Source: Rickettsiales bacterium
GTDB taxonomy: Bacteria; Pseudomonadota; Alphaproteobacteria; Rickettsiales; Deianiraeaceae
Assembly: GCA_947378695.1 (NCBI GenBank)
Contig: CANCKZ010000057.1
Location: 1-5,682, forward strand
Direction of reading: 5' to 3'
DNA: 5,682 nt
Positions 1 through 5,682 of this stretch are shown here, piece by piece. The notes beneath the pieces are model-generated. The model was not told where the DNA came from. It did not search any database and saw only the letters and a program-made list of their open reading frames with translations. Positions within the stretch are counted from its first letter, which is position 1. Each line of letters begins with the position of its first letter. Made by a program: the position numbers and the translations under genes.

Positions 1-320
1 TATTTTTTTGCCGAATGATGGTAGAGATTTCTATCAGTTTGAGCCCTTGGCCCCCAAACAGCAGGACCCTTCGTTTCGTTCAAAACCTTGGAATGAATTG
101 TGGAATCGTCCGTCAACTTTCCCATCAAGCCACCAAGAGCATCAATTTCACGAACAATAATGCCTTTTCCAATGCCACCAATTGAAGGATTGCACGACAT
201 TTGCCCCAAGTTTTTTTCGGAAAGTGTAATCAAGGCAACGCTTTCAAGCATTGTGGAGGCAATCCATGCGGCTTCAATTCCGGCGTGCCCTCCACCAATA
301 ACAATGCAATCGTAGTTCAT
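1..320 (-). CDS. mnmG: MnmG (GidA), tRNA U34 carboxymethylaminomethyl-modifying FAD enzyme, 5' end only
   Basis: This is the first 106 codons of MnmG; the gene runs off the left edge and a full protein is about 620 residues. MnmG works in the cytoplasm with the GTPase MnmE to put a carboxymethylaminomethyl-type group on C5 of the wobble uridine (U34) of certain tRNAs. The visible part begins [18 protein letters not shown], the family's N-terminal FAD-binding beta-alpha-beta with its GGGHAG glycine motif at residues 9-14. It continues with [15 protein letters not shown] (about 39-53), [11 protein letters not shown] (58-68) and [13 protein letters not shown] (84-96), all hallmark MnmG blocks. 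The ATG at 320-318 overlaps the TGA of the preceding kinase-like gene (ATGA), and a weak GGA lies 9 bases upstream. In many alphaproteobacteria mnmG sits near mnmE, rsmG and parAB; the upstream side here is different. Nothing in the visible part suggests decay. The identification is nearly certain. Confidence 0.96.
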   Translation of the reverse strand, partial: MNYDCIVIGGGHAGIEAAWIASTMLESVALITLSEKNLGQMSCNPSIGGIGKGIIVREIDALGGLMGKLTDDSTIHSKVLNETKGPAVWGPRAQTDRNLYHHSAKK

Positions 321-793
321 TTTATGATATCCAAAATTTGATTTGCTAATTCCAGCGGCGTTTTTTTGGTTGTGTCGATGATAAAATCGTGACCATTCCC
401 CGATGTGAACCTTTCAAAAGAAGCAATTGCACAGCCGATTGGACGATCGTTTCGTAGAATCTCCCTTTGTTGCAAAGTTTTCGCCGATGTTTTTAAATAA
501 ATCGAGACAATCCCGCTTCCGATGGTATCAATTTCCCATTTTAGCTCTTCAGCTTCGGGAATGTGGGCATCGTAAATGATGTCGTTTCCAGCACCGGCAA
601 TGGTTTTGATGATGCTTGGGATTGTTTTTGAAAGTTTTTTTATGCGTGATCTTTCAAAATTAAACCAGCCAGCCCCAAGCATATCAAGGTGTTTATCTGT
701 TTCAAAATACACAAAATGTGGCAAAAGACGATGCAACTCCGCACAGACGGAGGTTTTTCCGACCGATGACGCACCATTAATTAAAATTACCAT
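317..793 (-). CDS. Chloramphenicol phosphotransferase-like P-loop kinase
   Basis: A 158-residue P-loop NTPase that resembles the chloramphenicol 3-O-phosphotransferase (CPT) family. Walker A is at residues 7-14 (GASSVGKT) after a short hydrophobic beta strand (VILIN). An acidic residue in FETDKH (D33) sits where CPT has its catalytic aspartate. Near the C-terminus, [16 protein letters not shown] (107-122) followed by [16 protein letters not shown] (135-150) matches the family's lid and closing segments (ER-x-R-DR-x-G, then a D-T strand before the last helix). CPT itself is about 178 residues, so this is a slightly short but complete member. Family membership is well supported, but the substrate is not. 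Many such proteins are annotated from the fold alone, and chloramphenicol resistance should not be assumed. Its start ATG shares one base with the upstream stop (TAATG) and its TGA overlaps the mnmG start. No good Shine-Dalgarno precedes it, so reinitiation after the dehydrogenase is likely. It could instead be an unrelated metabolite or nucleoside kinase of the same superfamily. Confidence 0.85.
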   Translation of the reverse strand: MVILINGASSVGKTSVCAELHRLLPHFVYFETDKHLDMLGAGWFNFERSRIKKLSKTIPSIIKTIAGAGNDIIYDAHIPEAEELKWEIDTIGSGIVSIYLKTSAKTLQQREILRNDRPIGCAIASFERFTSGNGHDFIIDTTKKTPLELANQILDIIK

Positions 794-3700
794 TACAAAA
801 TGTCAATTTTATCAACAGCCATGGAAACGAGGGCGAAATCTTGCTTTTCTGATTTTGCGATGTCCTCAATTAACTTACCAAAAAGTGCCAATTGCTTTTG
901 TTTTTCCTCAATCCACTGTTGCTTTGTTGTGTAGTGAAGTGAAAACCGTTGCGAAAGTGTGCAGTATTTTGTGTAAAGTTTCAGCTCCAATTCACGAATT
1001 GCATTTTTATGAAGCACAGATTCCACAGGAATGTTTGCAATCCATTGCGAAAGCTTATCCACAAAGACATCTTGACGAAGTTCGTAGTATCCCGATATTT
1101 GTTTTCCAAGAATTTCCGGCTTGTGATTATGCACAACCATTTGGAACATTTGCATTTCTTCAATAGTTTTTGCAATATTGAAGGCAATTTCTGACGGAAT
1201 GTTTTTGTCCTCAAACAATTTTTGACGAGCACCAACGCCTGTTTTTTCAGTTTGCTTTGTGATGAAATCGTTCAAAACGCTTATACAAGGCGACATATTT
1301 TCCACCATTTGCGTAATTGGAAGCGGTGCGAAGTGGTGACTCAAAAGCATGTGAATACACTTGTGTATGAAGCCGTTAATTGTTGCACAAAGTTCAACTT
1401 GCACTTGAAATGGCACTTTGAAATTCAGACTTTCAATTTCCGCCCACACTTTACGAAGCGAGAAAATCTCACGAATAACGAGGTAAGCGCGAATGACATC
1501 GCAAGGTTTGCATTGGCGAGCCTCCAAAATGTTGTTCATAAATGTAATTCCAACACGGTTTATAATCGAGTTATTCACCGAAGTTGCAATAATTTCCTTT
1601 GCAAGTTTGTGGTTCACAATGTCGTCTTTGAATCTTTCCTGCATTTGTTGAGGGAAGTAGTTCATGAGGTCTTGCTCGAAATATTTTTCGTTTATCAATG
1701 AAGACTTTAAAAGTTCCTGATAAAGATATATTTTGCTGTATGCAAAAAGCACGCAAAGTTCAGGGCGAGTTAGGTAATCCTTGCGATTTTTCCTTGCGTT
1801 CATTTCCTCCGTGGATGGTAAAAACTCGTTTTCACGGTCAAGATTTGCAAAAACCGTCAGCTTTTTCATTAGGGATTCTTGGTCGTCAATTTTGATTTTT
1901 TGATTGAACGATGTTATTGTAATTGCTTGTGTTTGCAAGGAATTATTACGCAAAACAAGGCGTTCAACTTCGGGAGTCATTTCGTTCAAAAGCTCGTTTC
2001 TTTGTTCAAGAGACAACCTTCCTTCCGCCACCAATTTGTTCAGCACAATTTTAACATTCACTTCAACATCAGAGCAATTCACACCAGCAGAGTTATCCAT
2101 TGCGTCCGTGTTAATGCGTCCGCCGTTTTTTGCGTATTCAATGCGTCCTTTTTGAGTAAATCCCAGATTTCCGCCCTCGCCAACGACCGATGCACGAAGA
2201 TCCTTCCCGTTAATACGAATTGCATTGTTGGCTTTGTCTCCTGCATCGCTGTTTTTTTCGTCTGATGATTTCACATAAGTTCCAATTCCGCCGTTCCAAA
2301 GAAGGTCAACTTTTGCCTTCAAAATTGCAACAATAAGTTCATTTGGTGAAACTTCATCGCTGGAAATTTCCAAAAGAGCCTTAATTTCCGGTGTTAGTTT
2401 GCAAATTTTTGCGGAGCGTTCAAACACAAAACCGCCTTGTGACATAACGGATTTGTTGTAATCCGCCCATGTGGAGCGTGGTAAATTGAACATGCGTTCA
2501 CGCTCAATAAACGATTTTTCGGAATCTGGGTTTGGGTCAACAAAAATGTGCATGTGGTTAAATGCTGCAACAAGCTTGATTTTCCTTGAAAGAAGCATTC
2601 CATTTCCAAAAACATCGCCCGCCATGTCGCCAATTCCAACGCATGTAAATTCTTGTGTTTGAGGGTCTCGTCCCATTTCCATCATGTGTCTGCGAACTGC
2701 GATCCAGCCACCTTTTGCCGTAATTCCCATTTTTTTATGGTCATAGCCGTTCGAACCACCAGAGGCAAAAGCATCGCCAAGCCAGAAGTTATATTCTGCG
2801 GAAATTGAGTTTGCAATGTCGGAAAATGTTGCGGTGCCTTTGTCGGCTGCTACTACGAAGTATGGATCTTCCTCGTCCCATATAACAATTCCATCGTTTG
2901 TTTTAACGGTATTTGAAATAATGTTATCGGCTAAATCAAGGCAACCACGCAGGAAATTTCTGTAACATTCTTGTCCAAATGAAAGGTATTCGTCGCGTGA
3001 AAGGTGTGAAACGGATTGTGTGATAACGAAGCCTCCTTTTGAACCAACCGGAACAATTACCGCATTTTTTGTGTGTTGAGCTTTGACAAGTCCAAGAACT
3101 TCGGTTCTAAAATCGTTTGGACGGTCACTCCAACGAAGTCCGCCTCGTGCAACTTTTCCAAAACGCAAATGCAATGCTTCAAATTTTGAAGAGTAGACGA
3201 AAATTTCCCTGAATGGAACGGGTTTTGGAAGGTTTGGCACGGCGGAGCAGTCAAATTTCAAGGAAATGTAATCTTTTCCAAGGAAGAAGTTTGTGCGAAC
3301 TGTGGCTTGAATTGTGCGATACAATTGACGCAAAATTGTGTCTTCTGTAATATCCATAATGGCAGCGTAAAGCACGCCTGTTTCTTTTTGGATAGATTCA
3401 AGTTGGGTTTTGCGGTCTTTTGTGAATGATGGGTCGAATTTTGTGTAAAAATATTCAACAATTTTGGAGATCATTTGCGGGTTTTTCGCAAAGACATCAT
3501 TGATAACATCTTCGGAAAATTGAAACTGAATTTGTTTAAGATATTGAATGTAAGCACGAAGAAGAAGGATATCACGGAATTTTGTTTGTGATGTAACCGA
3601 TAGCTTGTTCAAAGTTGTGTGTGCAAGTTGACCAACAAGCGATTTTTCCAGAACATCAACAAATTCGTTGTTATTTTTGAGGTTTATCGCAGTTTTTACA

Positions 3701-3936
3701 TTTAACGCACCGGAAATGTTATATACATTCACGCTTTTGGAGTTTTCCTCAACAACGCTTGAAACCTCGCTTGATGCAATAATGCCGCAGTTTTCAAGAG
3801 CACGAACAATGCTGTGAAGGTTCAGTTGGTTTTCTGATGCAATTTGAATTGCAATGCCTTCTTGGGATTCCATTTGAACGGAAACTTTACAACTGTTTTG
3901 AGATATTTCGGGTGTGTTATTTGAATTGTGCATCAT
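793..3936 (-). CDS. NAD-specific glutamate dehydrogenase, large type, short (about 115-kDa-like) form
   Basis: It oxidises L-glutamate to 2-oxoglutarate and ammonia with NAD+ in the cytoplasm, feeding the TCA cycle. The 1047-residue product (about 118 kDa) contains, in order: an ACT-like N-terminal segment (about 17-76); a helical linker; the catalytic block with GGLRWSD (265-271), KAQHTKNAVIVPVGSKGG (285-302, lysines K285, K290, K300) and VVAADKGTA (361-369); the NAD-binding part with GIGDMAGDVFGNG (434-446), VDLLWNGGIGTY (543-554) and GEGGNLG (586-592); and the helical C-terminal domain, including LTRPELCVLFAYSK (722-735) and EIIATSVNN (781-789). The usual bacterial member of this family is about 1600 residues, so some 500 N-terminal residues are absent while the catalytic core looks intact. 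The reading frame opens further upstream to a TTG at 3993, but that codon lies in a perfect -35 box, so I chose the first of two tandem ATGs (3936 and 3933). No strong Shine-Dalgarno is seen. It is first in a string with the CPT-like gene and mnmG. Confidence 0.95.
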   Translation of the reverse strand: MMHNSNNTPEISQNSCKVSVQMESQEGIAIQIASENQLNLHSIVRALENCGIIASSEVSSVVEENSKSVNVYNISGALNVKTAINLKNNNEFVDVLEKSLVGQLAHTTLNKLSVTSQTKFRDILLLRAYIQYLKQIQFQFSEDVINDVFAKNPQMISKIVEYFYTKFDPSFTKDRKTQLESIQKETGVLYAAIMDITEDTILRQLYRTIQATVRTNFFLGKDYISLKFDCSAVPNLPKPVPFREIFVYSSKFEALHLRFGKVARGGLRWSDRPNDFRTEVLGLVKAQHTKNAVIVPVGSKGGFVITQSVSHLSRDEYLSFGQECYRNFLRGCLDLADNIISNTVKTNDGIVIWDEEDPYFVVAADKGTATFSDIANSISAEYNFWLGDAFASGGSNGYDHKKMGITAKGGWIAVRRHMMEMGRDPQTQEFTCVGIGDMAGDVFGNGMLLSRKIKLVAAFNHMHIFVDPNPDSEKSFIERERMFNLPRSTWADYNKSVMSQGGFVFERSAKICKLTPEIKALLEISSDEVSPNELIVAILKAKVDLLWNGGIGTYVKSSDEKNSDAGDKANNAIRINGKDLRASVVGEGGNLGFTQKGRIEYAKNGGRINTDAMDNSAGVNCSDVEVNVKIVLNKLVAEGRLSLEQRNELLNEMTPEVERLVLRNNSLQTQAITITSFNQKIKIDDQESLMKKLTVFANLDRENEFLPSTEEMNARKNRKDYLTRPELCVLFAYSKIYLYQELLKSSLINEKYFEQDLMNYFPQQMQERFKDDIVNHKLAKEIIATSVNNSIINRVGITFMNNILEARQCKPCDVIRAYLVIREIFSLRKVWAEIESLNFKVPFQVQVELCATINGFIHKCIHMLLSHHFAPLPITQMVENMSPCISVLNDFITKQTEKTGVGARQKLFEDKNIPSEIAFNIAKTIEEMQMFQMVVHNHKPEILGKQISGYYELRQDVFVDKLSQWIANIPVESVLHKNAIRELELKLYTKYCTLSQRFSLHYTTKQQWIEEKQKQLALFGKLIEDIAKSEKQDFALVSMAVDKIDIL

Positions 3937-3958
3937 ATATTGCTTATGTGATTTAATC

Positions 3959-3987
3959 TTGATTTTTATAAAAACCTGTTTTATAAA
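3959..3987 (+). promoter_or_regulatory. Sigma70-type promoter of the virB9 gene string
   Basis: On the plus strand, TTGATT (3959-3964, four of six matches to TTGACA) is followed after 17 bases by TATAAA (3982-3987). Transcription would begin near 3994, giving a leader of about 12 bases before the ATG at 4006, or about 24 before the ATG at 4018. It is weaker than the opposing promoter by -35 match and overlaps it over 23 bases. In AT-rich DNA such matches occur by chance, but the position just before the gene and the exact spacing support it. Confidence 0.55.
3965..3987. repeat. 9-bp perfect inverted repeat covering both -10 boxes
   Basis: TTTATAAAA (3965-3973) is separated by five bases (ACCTG) from its exact reverse complement TTTTATAAA (3979-3987). 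The left arm contains the -10 box of the minus promoter and the right arm the -10 box of the plus promoter. It may be a regulator's operator, or just the by-product of two back-to-back TATAAA boxes. The sequence alone does not decide. Confidence 0.6.
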
Positions 3988-3993
3988 TGTCAA
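3965..3993 (-). promoter_or_regulatory. Sigma70-type promoter of the glutamate dehydrogenase operon
   Basis: On the minus strand, TTGACA (3993-3988, perfect -35) is followed after exactly 17 bases by TATAAA (3970-3965, five of six matches to TATAAT). Transcription would begin near 3958, leaving a leader of about 22 bases before the ATG at 3936. This spacing is ideal for a housekeeping promoter. It also argues against the upstream TTG start, which overlaps the -35 box. The promoter is predicted from sequence only. Confidence 0.75.
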
Positions 3994-4005
3994 TTGAATT
4001 ATTTT

Positions 4006-4893
4006 ATGGAAAAAAAGATGTATATTTTGTTCGCCATATTCTCTTTTTCATTGTCTTGTGTGTTTGGTGTAAATCTTCAAAGTTTCGCACAGGAAACTTC
4101 CAATAAAGACCTTGTAAATAACGACCTTGGAATCTATAAAAAACAAGTGAACACTGCGTTTAGAAAGAAGGTTATCAAGGCATATTCAATGGGGCACGAT
4201 TCCCGATTCAAAGTCTTCCCATTCATGGAAAACGGTGTTTATGAGGTTGTCTCGCTTTACGATAACACAACATATATCGAATTTGACGCAGACGAAAAAG
4301 TTCAGTCAATCACCAATCCTAAGGACGACTCATGGCAACTTCTTTCCAAAGAAAACAAGCTTTTCATTCAACCAATCGCCTCAGATGCTGATACTCAAAT
4401 GACGGTAATGACCACAAAACGCACATATTTCTTTGAAATGTATGCAAAAGAGCCATCAAACGACTTTGATGAAAGCTATACATTCTATTACCAATTCAAC
4501 TATCCAACAGAAGAAGAGCAAAAAACAATTCGCAGATACTCCAAATCTATCTTGCCAAATATTGCGTTGAACCCTGAAAAATATAACTTTAATTACACCG
4601 TAACAGGGCAAGACAGCCTTTATCCCGTGAAAATATTTGATGACGGCGAATTTACATACTTCGAATTTAAGGACAAGGGCGGGGTGGTTCCGGCAATTTT
4701 CCTTGTGGATAACAACAACTATGAGTCTCTCGTGAATTTTAGGATGGTTGGAAGTTATTTAGTTATGGAAGCGGTTTCCCCTCGTTTCACACTAAGAAAC
4801 GGTGCAGATGTTGTCTGCGTTTTCAACGAAAATATATATGAAAAACCAGAAGTGAAAAAAGGCTTCTTTGGCAAAACTCAAATAAGAAAATAA
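4006..4893 (+). CDS. virB9: VirB9-family type IV secretion system core-complex protein
   Basis: VirB9 is a periplasmic component of the VirB7-VirB9-VirB10 outer-membrane core complex of type IV secretion systems. The 295-residue product has a signal peptide (basic MEKK, a hydrophobic run to about residue 24, likely cleavage after SFA near residue 28). Its N-terminal beta domain shows TYIEFDADEKVQSI (about 89-102), WQLLSKENKLFIQP (110-123) and MTTKRTYFFEMYA (135-147). The linker and C-terminal domain show NFNYTVTG (194-201), PVKIFDDGEFTYFEF (207-221), VPAIFLVD (228-235) and LRNGADVVCVFNE (263-275), the usual VirB9 order. I chose the ATG at 4006 because it gives the signal peptide a basic start; the ATG at 4018 has a GGA 7 bases upstream and is the alternative. 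A single cysteine (271) lies in the mature part. Agrobacterium VirB9 uses a cysteine to bond VirB7, but equivalence here is untested. No other vir gene is adjacent. Rickettsiales often carry scattered or duplicated virB9 copies, which fits. Confidence 0.93.
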   Translation: MEKKMYILFAIFSFSLSCVFGVNLQSFAQETSNKDLVNNDLGIYKKQVNTAFRKKVIKAYSMGHDSRFKVFPFMENGVYEVVSLYDNTTYIEFDADEKVQSITNPKDDSWQLLSKENKLFIQPIASDADTQMTVMTTKRTYFFEMYAKEPSNDFDESYTFYYQFNYPTEEEQKTIRRYSKSILPNIALNPEKYNFNYTVTGQDSLYPVKIFDDGEFTYFEFKDKGGVVPAIFLVDNNNYESLVNFRMVGSYLVMEAVSPRFTLRNGADVVCVFNENIYEKPEVKKGFFGKTQIRK

Positions 4894-4919
4894 CGAAAAT
4901 TGATAAGCGAAAATTGATA
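4894..4919. repeat. Tandem 12-bp direct repeat, period 14, before the membrane-protein gene
   Basis: CGAAAATTGATA occurs at 4894-4905 and again exactly at 4908-4919, separated by AG. The two copies fill the whole gap between the virB9 stop and the next ATG, and the last base of the second copy is the A of that ATG. This looks like a small tandem duplication that created or moved the start region. No Shine-Dalgarno lies within it. Confidence 0.85.
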
Positions 4920-4948
4920 TGGAAAAGGCAAAAATGGAAAAACCAAAA
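4919..4948 (+). repeat. Imperfect 15-bp tandem repeat that duplicates the start codon
   Basis: ATGGAAAAGGCAAAA (4919-4933) is followed at once by ATGGAAAAACCAAAA (4934-4948), 13 of 15 bases identical. Each unit begins with an in-frame ATG, so the gene has two candidate starts five codons apart, encoding MEKAK and MEKPK. Confidence 0.8.
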
Positions 4949-5317
4949 TATAAAGTGAAGGTTATTAAGGTTACGAAGCACATTGTTAGGGCTCGTGAAG
5001 TGTTTCGTGCGTTTGTGAATCGCCATTCCAAGAACGATAAATTTCTTTTATGCAGCGGCGGTTCGTTTGCGATCACGCCAATTCTTGTCACGCTTTTGCT
5101 TGTAACGAAAAATATTTTCTTCAATATTTCAGCAACGAACCATGAAATTATCGAAAAAATCACACAGGAGCGAGTGAAATCCGCACAGCTAACCCTTGAT
5201 TTTGCCCAATATCAAAACCATCAAAAAGTTCTTGACTTGCAAAATCAATATATCACCGATTATAACTATATTAACTCGGGGAATATTATCGAGGAAAATA
5301 TGATGGAATTTTTATAA
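4919..5317 (+). CDS. Unrecognised small single-pass membrane protein
   Basis: I do not recognise this 132-residue protein. It has a strongly basic N-terminus (about ten lysines and several arginines in residues 1-41), one hydrophobic segment at about 49-68 (SFAITPILVTLLLVTKNIFF), and a more polar C-terminal part of about 64 residues rich in Q, N and E that may be helical. By the positive-inside rule the N-terminus is likely cytoplasmic and the tail periplasmic. It lies 25 bases after virB9 and 6 bases before the complex I subunit gene, in the same direction, so it is probably cotranscribed. The first ten residues are a near repeat (MEKAK, MEKPK). The ATG at 4934 has AAGG five bases upstream, while the ATG at 4919 has no Shine-Dalgarno, so the protein may really be 127 residues. 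It is too short for VirB8 and lacks a VirB7-like lipobox. A role with VirB9 or with complex I can be guessed only from position. Confidence 0.75.
   Translation: MEKAKMEKPKYKVKVIKVTKHIVRAREVFRAFVNRHSKNDKFLLCSGGSFAITPILVTLLLVTKNIFFNISATNHEIIEKITQERVKSAQLTLDFAQYQNHQKVLDLQNQYITDYNYINSGNIIEENMMEFL
4925..4928 (+). promoter_or_regulatory. Shine-Dalgarno-like AAGG favouring the second ATG
   Basis: AAGG lies 5 bases before the ATG at 4934, a normal spacing, while nothing comparable precedes the ATG at 4919. It sits inside the coding sequence if the upstream start is used. It is the main reason to consider the 127-residue form. Ribosome binding sites are weak throughout this window, so the evidence is modest. 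Confidence 0.45.
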
Positions 5318-5323
5318 AATATA

Positions 5324-5611
5324 ATGAAAGCAATTCTATTTCAAATTGGTAAATCGCCTATGCAGGCTGGTCTCTCACAAAAGGATTCATTTACTTTGCG
5401 TTTTGTATCGGACGAAAAAATTTGGTTCAAATACGACGCAGCATCTTGGAACGGTGCAAGTTCCACAATAAAACAAAAGGAAATGCACTTCCACACAAGG
5501 GCGGCGGCTTTGGAGTTTTGCACAAAACACGAAATATCGTTCGTTGAAATTGAGCAAAAAAGCAAAAAAATACCACTGAAATCATACACAGACACCATTC
5601 TTAATTCATAA
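5324..5611 (+). CDS. NDUFS4-family accessory subunit of respiratory complex I
   Basis: This 95-residue protein matches the 'ETC complex I subunit' family, the bacterial counterpart of mitochondrial NDUFS4 (18 kDa). That protein binds the peripheral arm of NADH:ubiquinone oxidoreductase, near the NADH-oxidising module, and helps its assembly or stability. Visible family features are SPMQAGLSQKDSFTLRF (11-27, like the MQSG...W-LEF start), SWNGASST (41-48, like the GWTSS block), HFHTRAAALEFCTKHEISF (55-73, like F-x-T-x-EEA-x-x-Y-x-x-x-G-x-x-Y) and KSYTDTI (86-92, like KSYADNF). It is near the usual size for bacterial members. The other complex I genes are not in view, which is normal because this subunit is usually encoded apart from the nuo operon. 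Its ATG lies 6 bases after the membrane-protein stop, with no clear Shine-Dalgarno. The match is by motif order rather than strong identity, but the ensemble is convincing. Confidence 0.85.
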   Translation: MKAILFQIGKSPMQAGLSQKDSFTLRFVSDEKIWFKYDAASWNGASSTIKQKEMHFHTRAAALEFCTKHEISFVEIEQKSKKIPLKSYTDTILNS

Positions 5612-5612
5612 A

Positions 5613-5682
5613 ATGTACGATAACACCAACATATTTGCAAAAATCATCAGGAAAGAAATTCCTTGCAAGCTTGTTTATGAAG
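5613..5682 (+). CDS. HIT-family (histidine triad) protein, 5' end only
   Basis: Only the first 23 codons are in the window, but they read MYDNTNIFAKIIRKEIPCK and then LVYE. This is the highly conserved beginning of HIT/HINT nucleotide-binding proteins (N-IF-x-KII-x-x-EIP-x-x-x-VYE). The catalytic histidine triad near the C-terminus lies beyond the window. Members are usually small cytoplasmic homodimers of about 110-145 residues that hydrolyse nucleoside phosphoramidates or related nucleotides; the natural substrate in bacteria is generally unknown. The ATG follows the stop of the complex I subunit gene after a single base, so the two are probably cotranscribed and translationally coupled. 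No Shine-Dalgarno is evident. Confidence 0.9.
   Translation, partial: MYDNTNIFAKIIRKEIPCKLVYE

Noticed and set aside
801..806. Minus-strand TTGACA near the end of the dehydrogenase gene as an internal promoter for the kinase-like gene and mnmG
   Set aside because: It encodes ordinary residues of the protein's last codons, and no acceptable -10 box lies 16-18 bases downstream (best is TAATTA).
576..1701. Plus-strand open frames of 196 and 159 codons (576-1166 and 1222-1701)
   Set aside because: They are antisense to the well-supported kinase-like and glutamate dehydrogenase genes. Their translations are cysteine- and phenylalanine-rich with no recognisable motifs.
3937..3993. TTG start at 3993 adding 19 residues to glutamate dehydrogenase
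   Set aside because: The codon lies in a perfect -35 box and upstream of the predicted transcription start. The added residues are lysine-, isoleucine- and phenylalanine-rich, like translated AT-rich spacer.
3994..4005. TTG start at 3994 adding four residues to VirB9
   Set aside because: It falls at the predicted transcription start, so there would be no leader. The ATG at 4006 gives a normal signal-peptide start.
4051..4074. Lipobox for lipoprotein processing in the VirB9 signal peptide (cysteine in SLSC)
   Set aside because: The -3 position is serine, not leucine/valine/isoleucine, and a standard signal peptidase I site (SFA before QETS) follows. VirB9 proteins are not usually lipoproteins.
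4792..5163. Minus-strand open frame of 123 codons with hydrophobic stretches
   Set aside because: It is antisense to the end of virB9 and the start of the membrane-protein gene. Its hydrophobicity comes from reading A-rich (lysine) codons backwards as phenylalanine and similar residues.
5341..5640. Minus-strand open frame of 99 codons opposite the complex I subunit gene
   Set aside because: The plus-strand frame carries clear NDUFS4-family motifs; the antisense frame shows none and crosses into the HIT gene.

Overview
The window looks like chromosomal DNA of an alphaproteobacterium, probably a host-associated one of the Rickettsiales/Holosporales kind. Four things point there. The DNA is AT-rich and tightly packed. 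It carries a large-type NAD-dependent glutamate dehydrogenase, a homologue of the mitochondrial complex I accessory subunit NDUFS4 (typical of alphaproteobacteria and mitochondria), and a VirB9 protein of a type IV secretion system standing outside a full virB cluster. This assignment is inferred from gene content; no marker gene here settles the lineage.

Layout: two divergent gene strings leave one short control region at about 3937-4005. On the minus strand, reading right to left, are a short-form NAD-glutamate dehydrogenase (793-3936), a chloramphenicol-phosphotransferase-like P-loop kinase (317-793) and the 5' end of mnmG (1-320, running off the window). The three genes overlap: the first junction is TAATG and the second is ATGA, so translational coupling is likely. 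On the plus strand are virB9 (4006-4893), an unrecognised single-pass membrane protein (4919-5317), an NDUFS4-family complex I subunit (5324-5611) and the first 23 codons of a HIT-family protein (5613-5682, running off the window). The gaps between them are 25, 6 and 1 bases.

The intergenic region is the most structured non-coding part. Each strand shows a sigma70-type promoter with a 17-base spacer: TTGACA/TATAAA on minus and TTGATT/TATAAA on plus. The two overlap so far that each -10 box lies inside the other's spacer. Both -10 boxes sit in the arms of a 9-bp perfect inverted repeat. RNA polymerase could probably occupy only one promoter at a time.

Functionally, glutamate dehydrogenase makes NADH and 2-oxoglutarate from glutamate, and the divergent string holds a subunit of complex I, which oxidises NADH. 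The other genes (tRNA U34 modification, a small-molecule kinase-like protein, a secretion channel part, a HIT protein) have no obvious common pathway. No RNA gene, mobile element, CRISPR array or terminator was found. There is no gene-free stretch over 300 bases. I found no convincing undescribed system. The least explained items are the 132-residue membrane protein and the shared promoter.
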